A stretch of DNA of 11,422 nucleotides from an uncultured Oscillospiraceae bacterium (GTDB taxonomy: Bacteria > Bacillota > Clostridia > Oscillospirales > Oscillospiraceae): contig CAKTPR010000070.1 of the NCBI GenBank assembly GCA_934591725.1, forward strand, positions 1 through 11,422. Direction: 5' to 3'. Made by a program: the position numbers and the translations under genes. This document shows, one piece after another, positions 1 through 6,494 of the stretch. Under the pieces are notes generated by a model. That model saw only the letters and a program-made list of their open reading frames with translations, did not search any database and had not been told where the DNA came from. Each line of letters opens with the position of its first letter. Position 1 is the first letter of the stretch.

Positions 1-77
1 TCAAGACCGACCCGCAGCTCATGGGCGCTCTCGGTGCCGCGGAATACGCCCGTCAGAAGGGCATGGCCAAGAAGTAA
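1..77 (+). CDS. C-terminal end of an unidentified upstream protein, possibly a BadF/HgdC-type activase (partial)
   Basis: Only the last 24 codons are present, read from base 3 to the TAA at 75-77. The visible tail contains DPQLMGALGAAEYARQKG. A PQ-x-x-GALGAA stretch near the C-terminus is typical of the BadF/BadG/BcrA/HgdC ATPase family (2-hydroxyacyl-CoA dehydratase activators), where it closes the actin-like fold. That match rests on about ten residues, so the family is a guess. The reading frame itself is well supported because a strong terminator follows 20 bases after the stop. The gene is not co-transcribed with the next one. Confidence 0.5.
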   Translation, partial: KTDPQLMGALGAAEYARQKGMAKK

Positions 78-96
78 GGCATAACTACATAACCCC

Positions 97-126
97 AAAG
101 CTCCGGGAGTGATCCCGGAGCTTTTT
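97..126 (+). terminator. Intrinsic terminator of the upstream gene
   Basis: A perfect 12-bp stem (aaagctccggga at 97-108, tcccggagcttt at 113-124) encloses a GTGA tetraloop and runs into CTTTTTATAT. The A-tract on the left arm and the T-tract on the right are the classic arrangement for factor-independent termination in the + direction. It isolates the partial gene from the sensor operon. Confidence 0.93.
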
Positions 127-151
127 ATATGCTTGGAACATGGCTCGATTT

Positions 152-179
152 TTGTTGTAAATTCTGTCATAAATATGAT
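152..179 (+). promoter_or_regulatory. Probable sigma-A promoter of the sensor operon
   Basis: TTGTTG at 152-157 and TATGAT at 174-179 are separated by 16 bp, in an AT-rich stretch just after the terminator and about 40 bases before the lipoprotein start. A second possible -10 (TAAAAT, 179-184) overlaps it, so the exact start of transcription is uncertain. It is the only good promoter candidate ahead of the three overlapping sensor genes. Confidence 0.6.
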
Positions 180-219
180 AAAATCAGAATATAATTTTTT
201 CTTAATGGGGGGCGGGAGC

Positions 220-1218
220 ATGAAAAAAAGAATAGCCGCGGCGGTGCTCTCCCTTGCGCTGCTGCTTTCCGGCTGCGCAGGCGACGCTGCGCAGGAGCAG
301 AGCGGCTTTGCCCCGCCGGAGGATAAGCGCCTTGTGATATACACCTCGCACCGCGAGGAGGTATACGAGCCGATAGTCAAGGAGTTCGAGCAGCGCACCG
401 GCGTATGGGTAGAGGTCAAAACAGGCGGCACTGTGGCGCTGCTCGACGCGATAGCCGCGGGCGATACGGACTGCGACCTTATGCTCGGCGGCGGAGCCGA
501 CAGCATCAGCGCATATTCTGATTGCTTCAGCCCGTATATTAGCGTTTATAACGACAGGATACTCCCCGAATACCGCAGCACGGACGGCAGCTATACGCCG
601 TTTTCGGTGCTGCCGGTCGTGCTCATATATAGTACCGAGCTTGTGCGCCGCAACATGCCCTCAGGCTGGGACAGTCTGCTCGACGAGGCATGGCGTGGAA
701 GAATCGCCTTTGCCGATCCCAACGTCTCAGGGGCAAGCTACACGGCACTGTGCACGATGCTCCAGGCTCTCGGCGGCGGGGATGAGCTGCTGCCGGAGTT
801 CAGGCAGAATCTTGAAGGGAAAATTCTCCCAAGCTCGGGTGATGTCGTGAGCACCGTGGCCGAGGGCAAATGCTACATCGGCGTGACGGTGGAGGACATC
901 GCCCTCAGCGGCATTGCCGAGGGCTACAATATTGCGATAGTCTACCCCAAGGAGGGTACGAGCGCGATGCCCGACGGCGCGGCGATAGTTGATAACTGCG
1001 TCCACCGAAAGAACGCCGAGGCGTTCATAGACTTCCTGCTCTCCCCGGATATGCAGCGCTTGCTGCCGGAGCTTATGCACCGCCGCAGCGTCTGCACCGA
1101 TGCGGACATCACGAAGGCCGACGGCAGCGCGGTCACGCTTATCGACTATAACCTTGCCGCGGCGAGCACCGGACGGGGTGAGATACTGCGCCTCTGGAAC
1201 GGAGGTGCGGCGGGATGA
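220..1218 (+). CDS. AfuA/HptA-like lipoprotein solute-binding protein, probable sensor subunit
   Basis: This 332-residue protein is a substrate-binding lipoprotein anchored to the outer face of the membrane. The frame is open back to an ATG at 109, but that ATG lies inside the terminator. The ATG at 220 follows a strong GGGGGGCGGGAG site and starts a proper signal peptide: MKKR, a hydrophobic core, then lipobox LSGC with Cys19 as the lipidated residue. After a short linker, LVIYTSHREEVYEPIVKEF (about 38-56) is typical of the AfuA/FbpA group of ABC binding proteins, and the two-lobed body fills the rest. No permease or ATPase adjoins it. Instead it overlaps the kinase by 4 bases (ATGA). Such a lone binding protein fused into a kinase-regulator operon is the HptA (S. 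aureus) and PgtC (Salmonella) arrangement, where the protein reports ligand to the kinase. The sensor role is inferred from this context. Confidence 0.85.
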   Translation: MKKRIAAAVLSLALLLSGCAGDAAQEQSGFAPPEDKRLVIYTSHREEVYEPIVKEFEQRTGVWVEVKTGGTVALLDAIAAGDTDCDLMLGGGADSISAYSDCFSPYISVYNDRILPEYRSTDGSYTPFSVLPVVLIYSTELVRRNMPSGWDSLLDEAWRGRIAFADPNVSGASYTALCTMLQALGGGDELLPEFRQNLEGKILPSSGDVVSTVAEGKCYIGVTVEDIALSGIAEGYNIAIVYPKEGTSAMPDGAAIVDNCVHRKNAEAFIDFLLSPDMQRLLPELMHRRSVCTDADITKADGSAVTLIDYNLAAASTGRGEILRLWNGGAAG

Positions 1219-2921
1219 AAGGCTGGATAAAGAGCTCTTTCCGGAACCGAATATTTGTTACCGTCCTGCTCGTGACCCTGCTGCCGATGCTGCTGTGCGA
1301 TATATTCATTATGCAGATCGCCATGAGCCAGAGCCGCCGCCAGCTGCGCGAGCAGGCGCTTGAGGAGCTCGGCGGGATAGAGCAGCAGTTTGACGGATTA
1401 TATAATGAAGTCGACTCCGTGACCGCGGGGCTTGCCGACAGCATCGTCGTGCGCAGCGCGCTGCGGCGAGGCGGCAGCGACTCAAAGCTGCTGTATCAGG
1501 TGCTGTACCTCGCAACGAGCGGGCTGCGCGGCTCCGTGGACTTTGACGTATATGACCGCGACGGCAGCCGCCGCTACACGAGCGCGGTCAGCCTGACGGA
1601 TGAAAAGCTCCCGCTGCACTGGGGCGCGCTGCGCCTTGCAGAGGAAAGCGAGGGACTGAGCTGTCAGGCGGACGAGGGCGGCGGCCTTGTCATGGCACGC
1701 GCCGTGCGCACGCACAGCGGTACGGTGCTGGGCTATATCCTTGCACATGTGTCTCAGGAGAGCTTCAACACAATTCTCGGCAATGAATTTGTCCGCGAGA
1801 ACGATGTGCTCCTGCTCGACGGGACATGGCGGCAGGTATATTCCTCGGACAGCATCGGCTCTTCGGAGAAGATCGACGCGCTGCGCGGTCAGCTGCTCGC
1901 GACCGGCTCGCTGAACGGGGCGGGAGAGCATAACTTCTACCTGCGCACCCTGCCAGACACGGGCTTCACCTTAGTGCTCCAGCAGCCGAAGGTCTATACC
2001 TCGCAGGTAACGGATACGATATACCGGACATGCTTCATGATGGGGTTATTATGCCTTGTGCTGAGCCTGCTGTGCGCATGGCTCATAAGCCGCTATCTTT
2101 CAAAGCCGGTTAACGAGCTTGACAGCGCGATGGGCAGGGTCGAAAAGGGCGAATATGACACTGAGCTTGTCAGCGACCGCAGCGACGAGATGGGCAGGCT
2201 CACCGCAAGCTTCAACCGCATGACGCGTGAGTACCGCCAGAATCTTGAGCACTCGGTGCAGCGCGAAAGAGAAATAAACGAACTGCAGCTATCCATGATG
2301 CAGGCGCAGTTCAACCCGCATTTTCTGTATAACACGCTCGACAGCGTGAAGTGGCTCGGCGTGACGAACCATGTCCCGCAGGTCGCCTCAATGGCGACGA
2401 ACCTTGCCGCGCTCCTGCGCGCGGGGATATCCGGGGACAAGTTCATCACGCTCGAAAAGGAGCTTGAGCTGCTGGAGAAGTACCTTGATATCCAGTCGCT
2501 GCGCTTTGAGGATCGCTTCGCGTGGGAAACGGACGTGGACGAGCGCTTCCAGCACTGCATCGTGCCGAAGCTGATAACCCAGCCGCTTGTGGAAAACGCG
2601 ATAATCCACGGCGTGGCGGACATGGACGACGGCTATGTGAAGCTCACCGCGCGCGATGAGAACGGCACGCTCGTGCTGAGCGTGCAGGATAACGGCGAGG
2701 GCATCCCGCAGGAGATACTCGACCGGCTCAACAGCCCCGACCGCGAAATGCCCGCCGGGCACTTGGGGCTGAGAAACGTCGACAGGATAGTGCGCCTGTA
2801 TTACGGCGAGGAATACGGCATCTCGGCAAGCGCTGCGCCCGGAGAGGGCAGCTGCGTCGAGCTGAGACTGCCGATGAAAATGAAGGAGAGGACGGACAAT
2901 GCTGAAGGTTCTGATCGTTGA
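1215..2921 (+). CDS. YesM/HptS-like membrane sensor histidine kinase
   Basis: A 568-residue histidine kinase that should autophosphorylate and pass phosphate to the regulator encoded next. Membrane segments lie at about 12-37 and 271-293, enclosing an extracytoplasmic domain of roughly 230 residues that could sense ligand directly or contact the preceding lipoprotein. A HAMP linker follows (about 294-345, starting SKPVNELDSAM). The His_kinase (PF06580) region has QFNPHFLYNTLD at 365-376, with His369 the likely phosphoacceptor. The ATP-binding part shows the N box QPLVENAIIHG (456-466), DNGEGI (492-497) and GHLGLRNV (515-522), so all key motifs are intact. Length and layout are normal for the family. 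GGAGGTG at 1201-1207 serves the ATG, which overlaps the lipoprotein stop. The 3' end overlaps the regulator by 23 bases, which implies translational coupling of all three. Confidence 0.95.
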   Translation: MKGWIKSSFRNRIFVTVLLVTLLPMLLCDIFIMQIAMSQSRRQLREQALEELGGIEQQFDGLYNEVDSVTAGLADSIVVRSALRRGGSDSKLLYQVLYLATSGLRGSVDFDVYDRDGSRRYTSAVSLTDEKLPLHWGALRLAEESEGLSCQADEGGGLVMARAVRTHSGTVLGYILAHVSQESFNTILGNEFVRENDVLLLDGTWRQVYSSDSIGSSEKIDALRGQLLATGSLNGAGEHNFYLRTLPDTGFTLVLQQPKVYTSQVTDTIYRTCFMMGLLCLVLSLLCAWLISRYLSKPVNELDSAMGRVEKGEYDTELVSDRSDEMGRLTASFNRMTREYRQNLEHSVQREREINELQLSMMQAQFNPHFLYNTLDSVKWLGVTNHVPQVASMATNLAALLRAGISGDKFITLEKELELLEKYLDIQSLRFEDRFAWETDVDERFQHCIVPKLITQPLVENAIIHGVADMDDGYVKLTARDENGTLVLSVQDNGEGIPQEILDRLNSPDREMPAGHLGLRNVDRIVRLYYGEEYGISASAAPGEGSCVELRLPMKMKERTDNAEGSDR

Positions 2922-3645
2922 CGATGAGGCGGTCGTGCGCCGTGGGATAGTCCTCGGCGTGGACTGGGCTTCGATGGGCTGCGTCGTTGTGGGCGAGGCG
3001 TCAAACGGCGAGGAGGGCATAGCGGCTGCCGAGCAGTACAGCCCGAATCTTATAATAACCGACGTGCGTATGCCGAAGATGGACGGCATCGCCATGATGC
3101 AGGAGCTGCGCCGCCGCGGCAGCCGCGCGCACGTCATCATGCTCACGGCGTACAGCGACTTTGATTATGCGCGCTCTGCGCTCCAGTTCGGTGCGGACGA
3201 CTATCTGCTCAAGCCCTTTCAGGACAAGGAGCTTGTCGCCGCAATCGAGCGCATCCACCGCAAGGAGCAGGAGAAAAGCGGCCTGAGCGTCTCGGACGAG
3301 CTGCCGCTTGCCAAGGGCGATAAGAGCCGCTACGTGCTCGAAGCGATGGAGTATATCTCCGAACACTATGCCGAAAGCTCCATAAACATAACCGAGATCG
3401 CCCAGCACCTGGGCGTGAGCGAGGGGCACCTGAGCCATGTGTTCAAGAAAGAGACGAAGTACACCGTCGTCGGCTATCTCACGCAGTATCGCATACACAT
3501 GGCGATGAAGCTTCTGCGCGACAGCCGCTGCAAGGTATATGAGGTTGCGGGCATGGTCGGGTACAAGGACGTCGCCTACTTCGGCAGCACCTTCAAGAAG
3601 CTCACCGGGCTTGCCCCGTCCGAGTATCAGGACAGATGCAGGTGA
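2899..3645 (+). CDS. YesN/HptR-like response regulator with AraC-type DNA-binding domain
   Basis: A 248-residue cytoplasmic transcription factor and partner of the overlapping kinase. The receiver domain (1-120) has the acidic pair D8/D9, phosphoacceptor D55 in IITDVRMPKMDG, T83 and K105 in LLKPF, so it should be phosphorylated normally. A short linker leads to a C-terminal AraC/XylS double helix-turn-helix (about 146-246) with ITEIAQHLGVSEGHLSHVFKKE and the closing VAYFGSTFKKLTGLAPSEY signature. AAGGAG at 2883-2888 supports the ATG. At 248 residues it is a compact YesN type, without the long middle region seen in 500-residue relatives. Its most likely target is the transporter promoter just downstream, which has a good -10 but no recognisable -35, as expected for an activator-dependent promoter. 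The target is inferred. Confidence 0.95.
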   Translation: MLKVLIVDDEAVVRRGIVLGVDWASMGCVVVGEASNGEEGIAAAEQYSPNLIITDVRMPKMDGIAMMQELRRRGSRAHVIMLTAYSDFDYARSALQFGADDYLLKPFQDKELVAAIERIHRKEQEKSGLSVSDELPLAKGDKSRYVLEAMEYISEHYAESSINITEIAQHLGVSEGHLSHVFKKETKYTVVGYLTQYRIHMAMKLLRDSRCKVYEVAGMVGYKDVAYFGSTFKKLTGLAPSEYQDRCR

Positions 3646-3647
3646 AC

Positions 3648-3673
3648 TCGTCGAAATCCAAGGATTTCGACGA
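3648..3673. repeat. Perfect 12-bp inverted repeat just after the regulator gene
   Basis: Arms tcgtcgaaatcc (3648-3659) and ggatttcgacga (3662-3673) are exact complements separated by AA. In RNA the innermost pairs would open to give a small loop. No T-tract follows, so it is not a normal terminator. It starts three bases after the TGA of the regulator and could protect the 3' end of that transcript or be the edge of a repeat element. Confidence 0.8.
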
Positions 3674-3700
3674 AGGGGATTGCGCTCCGTTCTGTGCCTC

Positions 3701-3723
3701 GTCTGCTGCTTGCAGCGGCAGAC
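3701..3723. repeat. 9-bp hairpin with one wobble pair
   Basis: Arms gtctgctgc (3701-3709) and gcggcagac (3715-3723) pair with a single T-G wobble around a TTGCA loop. It is part of the same run of hairpins and has no adjacent T-tract. Confidence 0.6.
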
Positions 3724-3746
3724 TCGACACTCACTACGCGAGAAGT

Positions 3747-3779
3747 ATTTTTGCCGAGGTACACGCCCTCGGCAAAAAT
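3747..3779. terminator. 13-bp hairpin, possible end of the sensor operon transcript
   Basis: Arms atttttgccgagg (3747-3759) and cctcggcaaaaat (3767-3779) pair perfectly around a 7-base loop. The polarity is unusual: T-rich left arm and A-rich right arm, the reverse of a classic terminator. The bases after it (3781-3796) are T-rich but interrupted by A. It is the best terminator candidate between the two operons, yet it may instead be an RNA-stabilising structure. Confidence 0.4.
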
Positions 3780-3791
3780 GTATTTTATTTA

Positions 3792-3815
3792 TTTTTCGCC
3801 GTGCGCGGCGAAAAA
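3792..3815. repeat. Perfect 10-bp hairpin with a TGCG loop
   Basis: Arms tttttcgccg (3792-3801) and cggcgaaaaa (3806-3815) are exact complements. It has the same T-left, A-right polarity as its neighbour at 3747-3779. Its right arm runs into the first copy of the direct repeat that begins at 3807. Confidence 0.7.
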
Positions 3816-3864
3816 CTCTGCGAGGCTGGGGAGGCGAGAGGGCGAAAAACTCTGCGAGGCTGGG
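3807..3864 (+). repeat. 24-bp direct repeat, two copies, period 34
   Basis: Positions 3807-3830 and 3841-3864 are identical over 24 bases (beginning ggcgaaaaactctgcg, ending ggctggg), separated by the 10-base spacer GAGGCGAGAG. The right arm of the preceding hairpin lies in copy one only, so copy two looks like a tandem duplication of the hairpin's downstream side. Two copies alone are too few for a CRISPR call, and there is no cas gene nearby. Confidence 0.85.
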
Positions 3865-3879
3865 TAAAGGCGAAGAATG

Positions 3880-3891
3880 GGCAATATTGCC
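3880..3891. repeat. 12-bp perfect palindrome
   Basis: GGCAATATTGCC is self-complementary and sits about 130 bases upstream of the transporter -10. It could be a dimer operator, but AraC-type regulators normally bind direct repeats, so no regulator is assigned. Confidence 0.4.
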
Positions 3892-3986
3892 GGAATGTAC
3901 TGAAACTGTTGAATGTGCACAAAAACGGGCTTGAAATTTCGTTGCGTCAGGAGCGGGCGCGGACAGAATTCGCGGTGTTATCGCAG

Positions 3987-4025
3987 TTTTGTCCCGTCCC
4001 TTTTTGGGACAAAAGCCTTTATAAT
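3987..4025 (+). promoter_or_regulatory. Transporter operon promoter with inverted repeat over the -35 region
   Basis: A perfect -10 box TATAAT lies at 4020-4025. At 17-bp spacing the -35 position (3997-4002) reads TCCCTT, a poor match to TTGACA. That region is instead occupied by an inverted repeat, TTTTGTCCC (3987-3995) and GGGACAAAA (4006-4014), with a second GTCCC at 3996-4000 that could pair with the same right arm. A strong -10 without a -35 suggests dependence on an activator, most simply the regulator encoded upstream. A repeat overlapping the -35 could equally be an operator for a repressor. The leader from about 4031 contains a weak two-part stem (4031-4064), then AAGGAG at 4075-4080. 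Confidence 0.65.
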
Positions 4026-4089
4026 AGTATCAGCTCGTCACATATTCACAGTGACAAAAAGCTGAAATTTTAAAAAGGAGATCTACACG

Positions 4090-5370
4090 ATGAAAAAAGC
4101 ACTTGCACTGATCCTCGCGCTTGCAATGGTTTTTGCTCTCTGCGCATGCGGCCAGAGCTCCGCTCCCACCGCTGCTGCGACTGAGGCTCCCGCAGCTGAA
4201 CCCGCTGCCGAGCCCGCAGAAGCCGAGAAGGATTATTCCGGCTACACCATCCGCATCTACTCCAACTCCAACTCCACCGAGCGTACCACTTGGCTCATTA
4301 ACGAGGCTAAGGACGCGGGCTTCACCATCTCCATCGATGACAACAGCGTCATCTCCGGTGATACCGCAGCTATCCAGGCCGCAAATGAGAACAAGGACGG
4401 CGACATCCTCTTCGGTCTGAACGAGACCCGCTGGAGCCAGGTCGTCGACGGCACCTATGAAAACCTCAAGCTGGTCGACTGGACTCCCACATGGGCAGAC
4501 GAAGTCGGTGAGTACGCATACCCCGGCGCGGCTTACGGCCTTGTTATCCAGAACGTCCTGATGCTTTACCGTACCGATGAGCTCGGCACCAACGGCGAGG
4601 CTCTGCACTTCCAGCACTGGGCAGACATCGTTGACTGCGGCTATAAATGGTACCGCCAGAACAAGGTCGGCGGCACGACCAATGCCAACATCAACTCCGC
4701 AATGCTCTACGCTTTTGTTGATCCCACTTCCGAAGCCGGCGGCATCAGCCTCGACGGTTGGAAGACCCTGTGGAAGTACTGCGCAGAAGGCAAGTCCGCT
4801 GCCGATGACGACTACAAGTACGGCTTCCAGCCCCTGAACAAGGGCGACGTACAGGTCTCCACCTTCTACTCCTCCTCCCTCTACGGCAAGATCGACTCCG
4901 CGGCTGACAGCTCCGAGAATCCTCTGCTCGGCACCATGGAGCCTGAGAACTGGGCGCTTGTTGACATAGACGACGGCACCTACTACATCGCAGAGTACAT
5001 CGGCATCCTTGACAAGGCCGGCCGTACCGAGGAAGAGACCGAGGCTGTCAAGGCCTTCGCAGAGTGGTTCGGTTCCGCTGACGTTCAGGCTGCATGGGGC
5101 GAAGAGTTCGACTCCTATCCCTGCAACACCGCCGCTGCCGACATCCTCTATCCCGATGGCGTTCCCGCTATCTACACTCTGAAGAACTTCGCCCTCACCA
5201 ATGTTGAAGGCACCGACATGAACTATGCCGAGTACGTTGCCGCTCACTCCAGCGAGTGGACCAACATCATGACCAACCTCGGCTTCTACTGGGCAGACCA
5301 GAGCGCAGCAGTTGCTGAGCCCGATTGGGACAACCTTGACTGGGCGACCCTGACTCAGGCAGCAGGCTGA
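4090..5370 (+). CDS. ABC transporter substrate-binding lipoprotein (AfuA/family 1-like)
   Basis: A 426-residue extracytoplasmic binding protein that should deliver substrate to the permease encoded downstream. The signal peptide has MKK, a hydrophobic core and lipobox LCAC, giving Cys20 as the lipidated residue. A low-complexity linker rich in Ala, Pro and Glu (about 22-46) tethers the domain to the membrane, as is common in clostridial binding proteins. The domain opens with YTIRIYSNSNSTERT (about 52-66), followed by the GDTAAIQAANENKDGDILFG stretch, in the style of iron/sugar-phosphate/phosphonate-type binding proteins. The start is fixed by AAGGAG nine bases upstream. Codon use is biased to C-ending and GCT/TCC/CTC codons more strongly than in neighbouring genes, consistent with high expression. 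It differs clearly from the sensor-type binding protein at 220, so the locus has two separate binding proteins. The ligand cannot be read from sequence. Confidence 0.88.
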   Translation: MKKALALILALAMVFALCACGQSSAPTAAATEAPAAEPAAEPAEAEKDYSGYTIRIYSNSNSTERTTWLINEAKDAGFTISIDDNSVISGDTAAIQAANENKDGDILFGLNETRWSQVVDGTYENLKLVDWTPTWADEVGEYAYPGAAYGLVIQNVLMLYRTDELGTNGEALHFQHWADIVDCGYKWYRQNKVGGTTNANINSAMLYAFVDPTSEAGGISLDGWKTLWKYCAEGKSAADDDYKYGFQPLNKGDVQVSTFYSSSLYGKIDSAADSSENPLLGTMEPENWALVDIDDGTYYIAEYIGILDKAGRTEEETEAVKAFAEWFGSADVQAAWGEEFDSYPCNTAAADILYPDGVPAIYTLKNFALTNVEGTDMNYAEYVAAHSSEWTNIMTNLGFYWADQSAAVAEPDWDNLDWATLTQAAG

Positions 5371-5394
5371 TCGAATCTAACTAAAAAGCATTTG

Positions 5395-5424
5395 GATATG
5401 GCGAGCCTTCCGGCTCGCCATATC
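5395..5424 (+). promoter_or_regulatory. Intercistronic 13-bp hairpin between binding protein and ATPase genes
   Basis: Arms gatatggcgagcc (5395-5407) and ggctcgccatatc (5412-5424) pair perfectly around a TTCC loop. The following bases (ACTAAATAAATTTA) have no T-tract, so full termination is unlikely. In binding-protein-dependent operons such a structure typically protects the 3' end of the binding-protein mRNA or attenuates read-through, giving more binding protein than transporter. That role is inferred from position. Confidence 0.75.
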
Positions 5425-5459
5425 ACTAAATAAATTTATCGGAATCAAGGAGAACCGCT

Positions 5460-6494
5460 ATGATAAGGCTCAATGACATCGTCGTGAAGTTCGGCGACTT
5501 TACCGCGCTGCACGGCATCAACGTACATGTGAAAGAGGGAGAGTTTTTTACCTTCCTCGGCCCGTCCGGCTGCGGCAAGACTACGACCCTGCGCACTCTC
5601 ACCGGCTTCATTGAGCCCGCGGAAGGCACCGTTATTGTCGGCGGCAAGGATATCACCCATGTCCCCATCGAGGACAGAAACATCGGCATCGTCTTCCAGA
5701 GCTATGCTCTGTTCCCGACAATGACGGTTTATGACAACATCGCCTTCGGTCTCAAGATCAAGAAAATGAAGAAGGCGGAGGTCGACAAGCGTGTGCGCGA
5801 GATCGCAAAGAAGGTCGACCTCAGTGACGAGCAGCTCAAGAAGGCCGTCTCGCAGCTCTCCGGCGGCCAGCAGCAGCGCGTCGCCATCGCCCGCGCCCTT
5901 GTCACGGGTCCGGCAATAATCTGCATGGACGAGCCGCTTTCCAACCTCGACGCGAAGCTGCGCGTCCAGCTCAGGAACGAGCTTAAAAAGATGCAGAAGG
6001 ATTTCGGCATCACCACCATCTATGTCACCCACGACCAGGAGGAGGCGCTGACGCTCTCTGACCGCATCGCCGTGTTCAACAGCGGCGTTATCGAGCAGGT
6101 CGGCACCCCGAACGAGGTCTATAACCACAGCGCAACTGAATTTGTCTGCAACTTCATCGGCGATATCAACCGCCTCGGCGAGGGTATCGTCAATGAGCTT
6201 ACCAATATGGGCGCGCCGGTCGACCCGGCAAAGCACAACTACATCCGCCTTGAGCGCATCCACGTGAACGTGCAGCCGCGCGATGGCGAGATCGCGCTTG
6301 ACGGCACGGTCGAGAGCCTTGAGTACTACGGGCTCTACATCAAGTATTACATAACCGTCTGCGGCCAGACCATCAAGGTCATTGAGAAGAACGACGGCGT
6401 CAATATCTATGACGCCGGCCAGAAGGTCAAGGCCGTGTTCAACCCGCGTGATATCATGGCCTATGAGCCCGCCGCCGAGGCGGAGGTGAAGTAA
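5460..6494 (+). CDS. ABC transporter ATP-binding protein (AfuC/PotA-type)
   Basis: A 344-residue cytoplasmic ATPase that powers the permease encoded next. All nucleotide-binding motifs are intact: Walker A GPSGCGKTT (34-42), Q-loop VFQSYALFP (Gln80), signature LSGGQ (133-137), Walker B IICMDEP (153-159), D-loop SNLD (161-164) and switch His191 in THDQEE. The region after about residue 240 is a TOBE-type accessory domain, as in the CUT1/iron/polyamine/AfuC group. Length is normal for that group. AAGGAG at 5447-5452 lies 7 bases before the ATG. The stop overlaps the permease start by one base (TAATG). The gene follows the binding protein after a hairpin, so it is probably made from the same transcript at a lower level. 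Confidence 0.96.
   Translation: MIRLNDIVVKFGDFTALHGINVHVKEGEFFTFLGPSGCGKTTTLRTLTGFIEPAEGTVIVGGKDITHVPIEDRNIGIVFQSYALFPTMTVYDNIAFGLKIKKMKKAEVDKRVREIAKKVDLSDEQLKKAVSQLSGGQQQRVAIARALVTGPAIICMDEPLSNLDAKLRVQLRNELKKMQKDFGITTIYVTHDQEEALTLSDRIAVFNSGVIEQVGTPNEVYNHSATEFVCNFIGDINRLGEGIVNELTNMGAPVDPAKHNYIRLERIHVNVQPRDGEIALDGTVESLEYYGLYIKYYITVCGQTIKVIEKNDGVNIYDAGQKVKAVFNPRDIMAYEPAAEAEVK

Larger units (their letters stand above)
3646..4089. other. Gene-free, hairpin-rich region between the regulatory and transport operons
   Basis: These 444 bases contain no convincing gene. They hold four inverted repeats (3648-3673, 3701-3723, 3747-3779, 3792-3815), a 24-bp direct repeat with a 34-base period (3807-3864), a 12-bp palindrome (3880-3891), and a promoter region with an inverted repeat (3987-4025). 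The hairpins begin directly after the regulator stop codon. None has the usual arms-then-T-tract form of an intrinsic terminator. The first half looks like a dispersed intergenic repeat or a structured RNA; the second half is the control region of the transporter. Confidence 0.7.

Noticed and set aside
109..219. Upstream extension of the first lipoprotein from the ATG at 109.
   Set aside because: That ATG lies within the terminator stem, the extension covers the promoter, and it would bury the signal peptide.
3807..3864. CRISPR array.
   Set aside because: Only two repeats with a 10-base spacer and no cas genes.
3636..4073. A 145-codon + strand frame across the intergenic region.
   Set aside because: It starts inside the regulator gene without a ribosome binding site, crosses all the hairpins and repeats and the promoter, and has no recognisable domain.
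4030..5247. A 405-codon - strand frame opposite the binding protein.
   Set aside because: Gly/Val-rich mirror of a highly biased gene; the + strand has a lipobox, linker and ribosome binding site.
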